A stretch of DNA of 23,589 nucleotides from a virus, in IMG/VR virus record IMGVR_UViG_3300009502_000207, positions 1-23,589 of that record; one strand, written 5' to 3'. Below are positions 13,837 to 22,029 of this stretch, piece by piece; positions within the stretch are counted from its first letter, which is position 1; every line of letters starts with the position of its first letter. Both the position numbers and the translations under genes were made by a program. The notes beneath the pieces are model-generated. The model searched no databases and was not told the DNA's origin. It saw nothing but the letters and a program-made list of their open reading frames with translations.

Positions 13837-14211
13837 TTACATTACAATTTCTTTTTCAAGTTCTGAAACTTTCACCGCAATTTTTGCATTAATGAAATTT
13901 AAAAATTCTTCAATTAAATTAATGTTGTTAACGCTGATGGCTTCTTCTTCTCTGTAGCTGAGTTTTGAACAAAGTTTAATATAAAAAACATCTGTTTCCG
14001 GGCTGTTCTTTGCTTTTTCTTTTTTCAGGCTTTCGGCAAAGTCTTTTAACCTGGTTTGAGTAGTCATAAACCTGTCCCGGAATGAAATTTTTTCTTTCAG
14101 GTTTGCAAACTTTTTAAGCTGTTCATCGAGTAATTTTTTCATTTCGTCAATTGCGTTGACTTCTGAAACTTTTGTTTTTGGTACTTCTGCACCTTTTTTT
14201 TCTGTTATCAT
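13837..14211 (-). CDS. Hypothetical coiled-coil protein, first gene of the accessory cassette
   Basis: A 124-residue, strongly helical protein. Residues ~20-70 form a long Lys/Glu/Leu-rich helix likely to be a coiled coil, followed by a helical pair with an acidic turn (SYREEEAISVNN). No known domain is recognised. Proteins of similar make-up sit before ArdC- and RadC-type genes on Bacteroidota mobile elements, and this one heads such a set. Its leader carries the 16-bp repeat also found before the next gene. A host-like promoter candidate lies about 40-75 nt upstream. Confidence 0.65.
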   Translation of the reverse strand: MITEKKGAEVPKTKVSEVNAIDEMKKLLDEQLKKFANLKEKISFRDRFMTTQTRLKDFAESLKKEKAKNSPETDVFYIKLCSKLSYREEEAISVNNINLIEEFLNFINAKIAVKVSELEKEIVM

Positions 14212-14225
14212 GTCTTTAAATTTTA

Positions 14226-14241
14226 GTTAGACAATTAATAA
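14226..14241 (-). repeat. 16-bp leader repeat, copy 2
   Basis: Second identical copy of TTATTAATTGTCTAAC, 14 nt before the ATG of the first cassette gene. See the copy at 13777-13792. Confidence 0.7.
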
Positions 14242-14252
14242 TTAATGAATTA

Positions 14253-14284
14253 CAATATAAATTTACAAAAAATATTAATACAAA
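14253..14284 (-). promoter_or_regulatory. Candidate host-like promoter of the accessory cassette
   Basis: TTTG (14284-14281) and TATATTG (14259-14253) lie 21 nt apart on the minus strand, the same spacing as the promoter candidate at 4350-4382. The surrounding sequence is so AT-rich that chance matches are likely. No GTCCTTTCA element is present, so this unit seems outside the late promoter group. Confidence 0.35.
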
Positions 14285-14631
14285 GTACATTTAAACGCTT
14301 AAAAATCAATAATATAACTATTTTTAACCCTTATAAATAATTGTATTTCAATACATTACAACTATAAAATAATTTATTTTTAATCTAAATAAATATAAAT
14401 ACCTTAATATCAGCATACTAAAACCAATAAAATTAACTTTAAATTAAAAAAATTCAACTTTCAAGCATTTATACGGGTTTGGAATCATCAAAAATCTAAA
14501 AATCAGGATGAACCCCCTCAAAAAATCAGGGCAAAAAATCAAAATGTGTACATTAACAACGACCCGCTCAGATCTGTATGTGCGACCGCACCCCCTCCAA
14601 AAGCGGATATATGAGAAATCCCACACGTACC

Positions 14632-14649
14632 ATCCCGACCCGTCGGGAT
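14632..14649. repeat. Short palindrome ATCCCGAC-CC-GTCGGGAT
   Basis: A near-perfect palindrome with 8-bp arms in the gene-free stretch. It resembles the short GC-rich palindromes common between genes in Bacteroidota genomes. There is no adequate T-run on either strand for a strong terminator. Confidence 0.6.
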
Positions 14650-14773
14650 ACCTTTTCCAACATATAAATCAATCTCATGCCATGCTAATGGCATACAGTT
14701 TAATATTAGAATCACATGCATTAGGGATTGAAATGGCATCCTTTTAAAGTAAAAGATATAATGTAAAGCCCGG

Positions 14774-14790
14774 CTCAGTCATGGACTGAG
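14774..14790 (-). terminator. Weak candidate terminator after the large terminase gene
   Basis: CTCAGTC and GACTGAG form a 7-bp stem with a 3-nt loop about 9 nt after the TerL stop. Only CCGGGCTTT follows on the minus strand, so termination would be inefficient, or the hairpin protects the mRNA 3' end. Confidence 0.35.
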
Positions 14791-14798
14791 AATGCCAT

Positions 14799-16508
14799 TT
14801 ATAAAATACTTACTGAACCTGAATACTGTGGCGTTGACGAATTTGAAATAACCTGTAAATAGTTTCTTCTACACATAAGATACTTAAATGCATCGGACAT
14901 ATTAGTACTGTGCATAGGCAGATCAGATAACTTCTTTTTCTCACTGGTCTTAACCTTAATTAAAACCTTCTTGCCTGCTTTCATTACTGTCTTGGCTTCT
15001 GCTAATTCAAGACTACTCTTAAGTTCCTTACATTCATAAGAACAGATCTTAAGTATCGGTAATCGCTTCTCTTTACCACTCATAAGAACTGTCATGAAGT
15101 TATATTCAACTGCCATTGATATATCTCCTTGTCCTATACTCATAAGGTTAACTTGCCATCCAGTCTTCCTACCTTCAACATTAAACTCTATTGATGCTTT
15201 AAGTTCAGATGCCCAGTCTTTCTTTGCCTTACGATAGTTATTTGCTGCTCTATCATAATAAAGGTTTAATACCTTAGTCTTATGTTGTGCAAAGAAATCT
15301 ATAAACTTATCAGCCAGCTCACGTATCCATTCAGGAGATAGTGTATGCAAACATTTAAATACTCTATAAACACTGCCCTGTTCCTGTCCGAATACCAGGC
15401 TCATCATATTACCACCATCATAACCGGCATCTATCGGCTTTTCTTTTACAATGTATCTAAGATCAAAGCTGGTATGTACAAATTCTTTGATACCCATAGA
15501 ATCAGCCCTATCATAATTATAAGAATCCTGATAAAAATGATCATTATTTAAATTAGTATAGAACCGTTGACCACGTTCCAATGATGGCTTACAGCTTAAT
15601 ATAGCCGTTTTAAACTCCTCATAAGAGAGAGATTGATAGTTGTTGATCAGATAATCAAACGTCAATATATCAATGTTAACAAGAGCACTGGCAATATAAT
15701 AAAAGGTAGACCTACGCCTGAGTAAATTAAATTTATATTTCCATCTTTCCAATTTGTCTTTAATCAATTGAATTTCCCGTGGTGGTATTTCATTTTTTAT
15801 AGCTTCATATAATTCATATTCAATCTCATTAACCATGAGACCGAACTGGAATAAATTATAATTCAATTTTTTATCAGCATTGAATTCCATCTGTGTCATC
15901 CAGTCAAATTCTCCGTCAGAAAGATTGGGTAGATCACTTGTGAACGTGGTACCCATAAAATATGGAGAATTGCCAAATTCATTTCTATCGCCGCGCAAGG
16001 TGGGAGCTGTTTTTTTTATTTTCTGTTCACGAAAATATTTTGTTTCATCACCAAAACGATGCAGCACGGATATCCCCGCATTCATTGAAGGCCTATCAAG
16101 GCTTTTAAGAAGGAATAAACATCCATTGTATGTACTGATTGTGCGATTATAATCAGTAAGCCTGAGATCATTCTTTTTGAATTCAACAGGAGGCTTTTTA
16201 TCCAATATGAAATGACCTGGTAATGTATCATGCTCAAGCCATCCATTACGTTTCCATCCAATTATAATGTTAGGTATGATATTAGTTAGAGCATTTATGA
16301 AAGTATCTGCAACAAAAGAAAACACACCTCCTGGCATTTCTTTGCAAACATCCTGAGTACGGTGAGCCAATATAGATTGAGTTTTCCCACCACCCCGTGC
16401 AACATAAATATATAAATTTTTTGGCTTCATGATATTTATCATCATGTCTAGCCAATTCATATATCTTAACTGAACGGCTTCCGGATCATATTTCATTTTA
16501 GTTTTCAT
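14799..16508 (-). CDS. terL: Terminase large subunit
   Basis: A 569-residue packaging motor. The ATPase half shows Walker A (VARGGGKT, residues 36-43) and Walker B with its catalytic carboxylate (ISVLHRFGDE, D154/E155). The nuclease half shows the acidic residues of an RNase H-like fold: DAGYD (D360/D364), LYYDR (D419) and SDAF (D539). TerL translocates DNA into the prohead and cuts concatemers. I choose the ATG at 16508 because AGGA lies 5 nt before it; ATGs at 16520 and 16496 are alternatives. The start overlaps the TerS gene end by 11 nt. Homology is plain in the motifs, though the spacer between the two halves (about residues 200-340) is long and divergent. Confidence 0.93.
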   Translation of the reverse strand: MKTKMKYDPEAVQLRYMNWLDMMINIMKPKNLYIYVARGGGKTQSILAHRTQDVCKEMPGGVFSFVADTFINALTNIIPNIIIGWKRNGWLEHDTLPGHFILDKKPPVEFKKNDLRLTDYNRTISTYNGCLFLLKSLDRPSMNAGISVLHRFGDETKYFREQKIKKTAPTLRGDRNEFGNSPYFMGTTFTSDLPNLSDGEFDWMTQMEFNADKKLNYNLFQFGLMVNEIEYELYEAIKNEIPPREIQLIKDKLERWKYKFNLLRRRSTFYYIASALVNIDILTFDYLINNYQSLSYEEFKTAILSCKPSLERGQRFYTNLNNDHFYQDSYNYDRADSMGIKEFVHTSFDLRYIVKEKPIDAGYDGGNMMSLVFGQEQGSVYRVFKCLHTLSPEWIRELADKFIDFFAQHKTKVLNLYYDRAANNYRKAKKDWASELKASIEFNVEGRKTGWQVNLMSIGQGDISMAVEYNFMTVLMSGKEKRLPILKICSYECKELKSSLELAEAKTVMKAGKKVLIKVKTSEKKKLSDLPMHSTNMSDAFKYLMCRRNYLQVISNSSTPQYSGSVSIL

Positions 16509-17418
16509 CTGGATCCTCAATTATGGTAAATTCAGCATCTTCTATAAGAGCATCACGGTTAAATCTGTTTTTATCTTCCTCAGAGAGATCAGGAAGCGAA
16601 TAAAGCCATTGAATTAATCTGTTTCTATCTTCTCGTTTAACTTTGACAATTTCCGGATCCATGACATAGAATACCGGTTTATCATTATAAAATCCTTCAG
16701 GGAGTTCCATAGGTTTATCTTTACCAACACCACGCATTTCGGCAGCATCCTTAATAATTCGCCTGTAAGTTTCAAAATCATTCATTTCAAGGCATATTGC
16801 AGCTGCATTATCAAGCCGGTCAGCATAAATATTACCCCAGGCTTCAACCTTAACTTCTTTATTCAGATTAAAAAAGTTCAATGAGTCTGCATAAATCTCA
16901 TATGCCTTAGTTCTGGATAATGATTTATAAGATTTGAGCAGCGCTGAAATGATGAAACTTTTACTATTGTTTTTATTGAACAGGCACCGGACCATATCCC
17001 ATTGTTCATACAATTGGATTTCTGATTCCGGAATATTTCCAACCTTTCCATTTTCGATATATTCCCGGATGCGATCAGATGTAGATATTTCCATATCCAT
17101 CTGGAGCCGTTTCTTAACATTATCAATTCTCTGAAAAAGGGCCTGTTTTAAATACTGTTGATAGGCAGTGATATTACCGCCTTTTGCTGCTTTAACTAAT
17201 TCTTGATCTGATTCAGCTTGTACTGCCAATGCACCTTTTTCATAATGAAACCGTAATTCAGAATCGGGATCCATCCATAATTGAATGAATCTTTGTTTAT
17301 CCTTTCCCAGGTACATGGCAATCTTCTCAGGCGAATAATTTAGACCGGCCAGTCTTTCTATCTGATCAAATTCATCATTTGATAATTGCAGATCGTATAC
17401 ATCCAATTCGGAAGTCAT
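16498..17418 (-). CDS. Putative terminase small subunit
   Basis: From the ATG at 17418 the protein has 306 residues. An N-terminal helix-turn-helix (LNYSPEKIAMYLGKDKQRF, about residues 26-44) is followed by the pattern HYEKGALAVQ and AAKGGNITAYQQYLK (77-91), which recurs in small terminase subunits. TerS binds the packaging site and regulates TerL. It is longer than most TerS proteins; the extra C-terminal ~180 residues are helical and of unknown role. The start overlaps the preceding gene by 44 nt. Longer readings to 17547 would overlap it by over 170 nt, so I reject them. Position directly before terL strengthens the call. Confidence 0.7.
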   Translation of the reverse strand: MTSELDVYDLQLSNDEFDQIERLAGLNYSPEKIAMYLGKDKQRFIQLWMDPDSELRFHYEKGALAVQAESDQELVKAAKGGNITAYQQYLKQALFQRIDNVKKRLQMDMEISTSDRIREYIENGKVGNIPESEIQLYEQWDMVRCLFNKNNSKSFIISALLKSYKSLSRTKAYEIYADSLNFFNLNKEVKVEAWGNIYADRLDNAAAICLEMNDFETYRRIIKDAAEMRGVGKDKPMELPEGFYNDKPVFYVMDPEIVKVKREDRNRLIQWLYSLPDLSEEDKNRFNRDALIEDAEFTIIEDPDEN

Positions 17419-17965
17419 ATATTTGTTTTGATTTAAGGAAAACATATTGTTCGTTGCGGGAATTTTCTGACCAATTTCCGGATCCTTCGATGACATAATA
17501 ATTTTCAGAACATTTGACCAGTGTGATTTTGCTATGATTCCAGCCATAAGTAACTGAAATCACATCTTTTCTGGATAATACCAATGATTCAAGATGATCG
17601 ACAACTGCAGGCATCCGGGAATGCAGGGAATCGGATATCAATAAAGTTACATGATCAATGTTCCCCTTATCGATGTATTTAATGAGAGAGTCAACAATTC
17701 TTGAATTTATGCTATAGGTTGAAAGTGTTAATGAATCAATCTTACCCTGATATTTTATCAGGTAAGGTATAAAAGTAAAAGCATTAAAGCTGTTTAGGGT
17801 CCAAATGAATATTATTTCATTTTCATTTGGAAGATATCCCACAAGATCTTTAATGCTTTCTATTTTGCGCTCGTGAAATGTAAGAAACTGCTCGCGGATT
17901 AATTTTGACTTATCCTCTTTTTCTTTCTTGCCTAAATCATCCAGTGAAAAGAAAGGATTAGCCAT
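17375..17965 (-). CDS. PLD-like domain protein
   Basis: A 196-residue protein with one phospholipase D-like half-domain. The core is NHSKITLV (H144, K146) followed by GSGNWSENSRNEQY (161-174), which matches the HxK...GSxNxxxxxxxNxE pattern. The Asp usually found five residues after the Lys is replaced (Lys here), so activity is uncertain. PLD-type proteins of this size act as dimers and are often nucleases. It lies between a conserved unknown and TerS, so a role in DNA packaging or processing is a reasonable guess. The rest is alpha/beta with no membrane segment. Confidence 0.7.
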   Translation of the reverse strand: MANPFFSLDDLGKKEKEDKSKLIREQFLTFHERKIESIKDLVGYLPNENEIIFIWTLNSFNAFTFIPYLIKYQGKIDSLTLSTYSINSRIVDSLIKYIDKGNIDHVTLLISDSLHSRMPAVVDHLESLVLSRKDVISVTYGWNHSKITLVKCSENYYVIEGSGNWSENSRNEQYVFLKSKQIYDFRIGCIRSAIIK

Positions 17966-17968
17966 ATA

Positions 17969-18916
17969 TTATTTTTTCTGACCCCTGCGCTTAATTTCTT
18001 TTGCTACTTCAGATAGTTCATAATTTTTGGCCTTAAGGGAAAGGGTTCTTGATTCGGTCAAATGTGGCTTATCTTCATCAGTAAGCTGCTTATTCACTCG
18101 TGAAATAGCCTTTTTCAATGTATCATCGCGTTTAATGAGATCTTCCAATGATAGATCTGCTATCTGAATCTTTTGCAGTTTTAATTTGAATATGGGATGT
18201 GTACCAAGAATTTCACCGGTTTGCTTATAATGGTTAAGTTCATCCCAGATCTCACGGTTTTCAAGATAATTTTCCACTGTATCCTGGCAAGACTTCAATA
18301 ATTCTTCATCTGTACTGGCGCTAAATAAAGCTTCATGAGATTCTTTATATTTTTCATAAGCAGTGATCATATCACTGACAAGTATTTTAAACTCATCAGG
18401 GCACGATGGATCCTTCAGGAATGGAAACTCTTCACGAAGTTTAATACTCTTCTTTACCGGCTCAGAAATAAGCTCAGGATCATTGAAGATATTGAATTGA
18501 TTCATCAATTGCTGATATTTATCATCAATCTCTTCGGAATCATCATGCAAAACTATTGCATCATTGAGCAAATCCCGTGTTTTAAGATAATCACCGGCAT
18601 TGAATGCGGCCTGTGCCTGTTCAAATAATGAAATTTCTTTCTCAATTTTATTTTTTTCCGGTTCAGCTGCTGTATTTTCAGCAACAACGGCAACTTTAAT
18701 TTTAACAGAATTTTTCATCATTACCCTGAATTCATTCATTGAAATACCTGCCATTTCACGCAGTTCTTCAAACAAAACACCGCGCAACATATCACTCTCC
18801 GGAATAACATTGATTTGCCTTTTCAGGGAGTGTTTGTTACCATATTGATGATATAACTGGACTGCTTTGGCATAAGTCCGGTCAAATTTGAAAAATTCAA
18901 TGATTATCTTTTTCAT
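17969..18916 (-). CDS. Conserved phage protein heading the packaging unit
   Basis: A 315-residue helical protein with a recognisable N-terminal pattern, FFKFDRTYAKAVQLYHQYGN, then SLKRQINVIPES and LFEELREMAG. I associate this with uncharacterised proteins near terminase genes in Bacteroidota phages. The middle (about residues 75-125) has an Ala/Glu-rich helix pair, and the C-terminus is basic and helical. The gene lies 35 nt downstream of the -7 box of a late promoter and leads into the PLD-like, TerS and TerL genes (3-nt gap to the next). A role in packaging or head maturation is inferred only from position. Confidence 0.65.
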   Translation of the reverse strand: MKKIIIEFFKFDRTYAKAVQLYHQYGNKHSLKRQINVIPESDMLRGVLFEELREMAGISMNEFRVMMKNSVKIKVAVVAENTAAEPEKNKIEKEISLFEQAQAAFNAGDYLKTRDLLNDAIVLHDDSEEIDDKYQQLMNQFNIFNDPELISEPVKKSIKLREEFPFLKDPSCPDEFKILVSDMITAYEKYKESHEALFSASTDEELLKSCQDTVENYLENREIWDELNHYKQTGEILGTHPIFKLKLQKIQIADLSLEDLIKRDDTLKKAISRVNKQLTDEDKPHLTESRTLSLKAKNYELSEVAKEIKRRGQKK

Positions 18917-18951
18917 GAATAAAATGTTTACTTATTAATAAATTGTAGATA

Positions 18952-18986
18952 CAAACATAAATACTGCTATTTCGCTATGAAAGGAC
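18952..18986 (-). promoter_or_regulatory. Late-type promoter for the packaging unit
   Basis: GTCCTTTCA (18986-18978) and TATGTTTG (18959-18952), with 19 nt between TTTC and the -7 box. The T-rich tail of the preceding terminator ends 1-2 nt before GTCC. Confidence 0.75.
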
Positions 18987-18987
18987 G

Positions 18988-19016
18988 AAAAGCAAAAGGC
19001 ACCCCAATGGGATGCC
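18988..19016 (-). terminator. Rho-independent terminator ending the head-gene unit
   Basis: GGCATCCC (19016-19009) pairs with GGGGTGCC (19005-18998; 8 bp with one G-T pair, 3-nt loop), followed by TTTTGCTTTT. It lies 30 nt after the stop of the 19046-19861 gene. Confidence 0.75.
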
Positions 19017-19045
19017 CTTGCCATATGCAAACTATTCAAAAGGTT

Positions 19046-19861
19046 CTAAGAACGGCTTTGTTCGATAAATTTCCATGCCACAGGTGATGTACCTGTTTTG
19101 ATTGCTTTCACTGTTAAAACAGCTCCGGCAATGCCTGTCCATGAAGTTCCATTTCTCAAAACAAAGTCGATACCGGCGATTACTGAAGGATGAGAACCAC
19201 CACTACCCAGGATGCTGTACATATTTCCATCAACGGCATTTGTCATTGTTGTAATTGTAGCAGCATTTGTACCACCATCAGTTAACTGATAACGGCCTTC
19301 ACCATTTGTAACATCAATTACTGTGGCATCTGCATCAACTGTATCGGTTACTGCATCATAAGTGAGTGTTCCATTATAATCAGCATGTACCGGTCCTTTA
19401 AGGAGTGATTTATATTCCATCGTTTTCTTTTTCTTATCCTTATCATTCACTCCTTTGGAGGTTAACTGCAGCGGAGCTTCAGGGGCTCCGTGCAATGTTT
19501 TTGCAGCTGTTGTCATTTTTTCAATGATGATACCACAGTTCCTGTTTTTCCAATTTTCAATGAACTCACGTATTTCAGTTGAATCACCGGGATGATCAAA
19601 AGCTACTGTCTGAATTGTTGATTTTGCATCCGGATCACCATCTGTATCATCATTTACTGCAATGCTTGTGATTTCAGCATAGAGGGTTATCATATAAGCA
19701 TTCGGCTTGAATATGATATTATCGTTGATTACAATACCTTTGGAATCGCGTGCGGGATATGTTAACACGTCATCGAGATCGAAAACGGTTATTTTGTTCT
19801 TCTTGTCTCCACCGGTTCCGGGATTGGCATCGGCTTTTGCGACTGATACTTTTGTATACAT
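19046..19861 (-). CDS. Virion structural protein sharing a C-terminal domain with the capsid protein
   Basis: A 271-residue protein with two parts. Residues 1-~165 form a beta-rich domain with VFDLDDVLTYPARDSKGIVI near the start and FDHPGDSTEIREFIENWKNR in the middle. I have seen this type in Bacteroidota phage structural clusters, without a firm function; tail tube and decoration protein are both plausible. Residues ~185-271 carry a domain with ITTMTNAVDGNMYSILGSGG, SHPSVIAGIDFVLRNG and an end WKFIEQSR. This matches the two tandem C-terminal units of the neighbouring capsid protein. The gene follows the capsid gene by 26 nt and ends at a strong terminator, implying high co-expression with it. 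Confidence 0.75.
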   Translation of the reverse strand: MYTKVSVAKADANPGTGGDKKNKITVFDLDDVLTYPARDSKGIVINDNIIFKPNAYMITLYAEITSIAVNDDTDGDPDAKSTIQTVAFDHPGDSTEIREFIENWKNRNCGIIIEKMTTAAKTLHGAPEAPLQLTSKGVNDKDKKKKTMEYKSLLKGPVHADYNGTLTYDAVTDTVDADATVIDVTNGEGRYQLTDGGTNAATITTMTNAVDGNMYSILGSGGSHPSVIAGIDFVLRNGTSWTGIAGAVLTVKAIKTGTSPVAWKFIEQSRS

Positions 19862-19887
19862 GATAATTTAATTTTAAAGATTAATAA

Positions 19888-22011
19888 TTATCCCCTGGCA
19901 ATTTCATAGAATTTGTCATCAACTTCCGATTTCTGCAAGTCGATATAAACACCGCTGGTGAGTGTTATATTAGCAGTAAGTACAAAGTTTCCTGCATTTT
20001 CTATAACAGTAGGATTGGTATCGCTTCCGCCATAGATTCTGTACACTTTGCTGTAAACGGCTTCATCTAACGTAGTAATCTTAACATCAGCCAGAGGTGA
20101 TGTAGTATTGGGACTGGTTACGAAAATACTTCCATCACTTACATCAGGAGTGGTATCATTAGCTGGAATTACAATGGCATCTGATGTTGAATTGATCCTT
20201 GCCAATTCTATAAATTTGCCATCAGAACGTTTTTTCAGGATAAGAATATCATTCAGATCCGGATTCCATGCTGCAGACAACAGACTGAATTTAGCGGATT
20301 GTGCTATTGTAGGTGCATTGGTTACATTACCACATTTTAAGCGGACTTCTTGTCCAACGGCACAATCTGTGATATCAGTAATTACAGTGGCCTGTGAGTT
20401 GGCTACAGAAACTAAAGAAGTATGATTCAACACACTTGGCGTAGTATCATTCTTAGTCATCGGGATGTAATAATCGGCAGGTTCGTCTACATCATTAGTA
20501 AAGATCATCTGGGTTGAATAATCATCAGGCATTTCAGCGGCAGATGCAAATTTCTTACCTGTCATGATTGCCCATACAGATTCTTTCCAATTACTCCATA
20601 CCTTGATGGTCCAGTCCTTCAGTTCAATTTTAAACCTGGTCATTTCTCCGGGCTGATCTTCGAACAGGCGGATATTCCCATCAATGGTCCAGATCATTCT
20701 CTGAGATTCATTCATACCCGGTATTGGAATGATTTTTACCTGAGGATATTCAGCAACATACATCAAATCGGCTTTATAATCCTGATTCAAACCATATAAA
20801 GTTTCACGGTTTTTGTGATATTTCACCAGGGCAGCCGGCGACATATATAATACAATATTTCCGGAATCTCTCAAAACTGCAGGGATCATACCGGTTGCTG
20901 TATAAATATAATTGGAAATTGTGGAAGCAGTCCATTCTCCGATGGCAAATGGTTTTACTTTGAAAAGAGCAATCTGATTCTTAATGAACTTTCTTAAACC
21001 ATTGGCAGCTTCCATGGCGGTTCCGGCTACATTTGCTGTAGGGTTTTTCCTTACACCATTAATACGGCGGGTCTGTTGTTCATTGAGTAATACCTTAGCT
21101 GTTTCAACCAAGATATATTCAATGAAACTCATTTTTATAGGATCAGATCCTTCGCGGTTAAGATAACCAATCCATGTTTTTTCCAATGTTTTCAGATCGC
21201 GGAAAACTTTGGCAAACATTACATCATACATCTGAAGGATTTCAGGTTCGAGCTTGTATTCACCTTTGGAAACGTTTTCAAAATCACTTATGATGGTATT
21301 GTCTGCCTGCGAAAATTCACCCATGAATAAATTCACGAGCACGGCCTGATCCTGGTAATTGGATTCCAACGGGAAAATGGTTTCAAGGTTCGGAAGGCTC
21401 TGAACAAAACTCTGAATACGATTCTGTTTCCTTACCCTGTAATATTCACCCAGGTCGGTTTTCAAAGATTCATAATCAATATCGGTTGCGGCCGGTACCG
21501 TGTGAATCATTCCTTTTCTTGACATTATGGATGCATAAGCCCTGCGGTTATATGCATGCTTTTCATCAATGGCCATGAAAGGTTCTTTAATTCCCAAAAG
21601 AAATTTATCATCCATTTCATTGATTTGCGGATCCGAACCGGCACCACCACGACCACCTGCAGGGGGATCATTTTCGCTTCTTCCTGCAAGCGTATTTACA
21701 GCTCCCTGGAGAGTTGTGATTGTGGCCTGCATCTGTGTGATGCTTGTCTGTGTTGCCGTGCGATCACTTTGCAATGAAGTCAACTCAGCCCGGGCAGTAT
21801 TGAGTTGCTGAACCAGATTCAGATATTCTCCCGCCATGTTATCATCGCCACTACTTTCTGATTTTCCAAGAAGCTCAACAAAACGTGCGGTAAAATCTTC
21901 ACCGAACTGGGCGGCTACTTTTGCACGCTCTTCATCCGTGAGGTACTCCTTTCCTTCGGGTGTTTTGGCGAAAGCCTGGATGACTAAAAACGCTAAGATT
22001 AATTTTTTCAT
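19888..22011 (-). CDS. Major capsid protein with N-terminal scaffold part and duplicated C-terminal domain
   Basis: A 707-residue protein, long for a capsid protein. Residues 1-~130 are scaffold-like: a hydrophobic start (MKKLILAFLVIQAFAKTPEG), a coiled coil (about 60-110) and a Gly/Pro-rich hinge (PPAGGRGGAGSDP), probably removed by the S49 protease encoded just upstream. The middle (~130-510) fits an HK97-fold capsid core. The C-terminus holds two related ~85-residue units (521-605 and 618-707), both starting NDTTPxV and ending KFxEIAR, probably surface-exposed beta domains. The start resembles a signal peptide, but the following residues are charged helix and export is unlikely. HK97 identity is inferred from size, scaffold-protease context and position. 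Confidence 0.82.
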   Translation of the reverse strand: MKKLILAFLVIQAFAKTPEGKEYLTDEERAKVAAQFGEDFTARFVELLGKSESSGDDNMAGEYLNLVQQLNTARAELTSLQSDRTATQTSITQMQATITTLQGAVNTLAGRSENDPPAGGRGGAGSDPQINEMDDKFLLGIKEPFMAIDEKHAYNRRAYASIMSRKGMIHTVPAATDIDYESLKTDLGEYYRVRKQNRIQSFVQSLPNLETIFPLESNYQDQAVLVNLFMGEFSQADNTIISDFENVSKGEYKLEPEILQMYDVMFAKVFRDLKTLEKTWIGYLNREGSDPIKMSFIEYILVETAKVLLNEQQTRRINGVRKNPTANVAGTAMEAANGLRKFIKNQIALFKVKPFAIGEWTASTISNYIYTATGMIPAVLRDSGNIVLYMSPAALVKYHKNRETLYGLNQDYKADLMYVAEYPQVKIIPIPGMNESQRMIWTIDGNIRLFEDQPGEMTRFKIELKDWTIKVWSNWKESVWAIMTGKKFASAAEMPDDYSTQMIFTNDVDEPADYYIPMTKNDTTPSVLNHTSLVSVANSQATVITDITDCAVGQEVRLKCGNVTNAPTIAQSAKFSLLSAAWNPDLNDILILKKRSDGKFIELARINSTSDAIVIPANDTTPDVSDGSIFVTSPNTTSPLADVKITTLDEAVYSKVYRIYGGSDTNPTVIENAGNFVLTANITLTSGVYIDLQKSEVDDKFYEIARG

Positions 22012-22029
22012 AATTGTTCGTATTTGGTT

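Larger units (their letters stand above)
14212..14798. other. 587-bp stretch without a supported gene
   Basis: The part from 14212 to about 14470 is extremely AT-rich and holds the cassette's promoter candidate and leader repeat. The part from about 14480 to 14798 is much more GC-balanced. It contains several short palindromes (14632-14649, 14678-14693, 14774-14790) and repeated ATGGCAT/ATGCCAT words. Open frames of 60-80 codons exist on both strands but have no domain, no start context and poor composition. The GC-balanced half looks like a host-type dispersed repeat or a remnant of an insertion rather than a phage gene. Confidence 0.6.

Noticed and set aside
14508-14747. Open frames of 60-80 codons on both strands in the gene-free stretch
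   Set aside because: No domain, no start context, and they overlap palindromes; composition looks non-coding.
21556-21811. Two plus-strand frames antisense to the capsid gene
   Set aside because: They mirror the Gly/Pro-rich hinge and coiled-coil codons of the capsid protein and have no independent support.
19888-22011. Secretion signal at the N-terminus of the capsid protein
   Set aside because: The hydrophobic start is followed by charged helix and a scaffold-like coiled coil; export makes no sense for a capsid protein.
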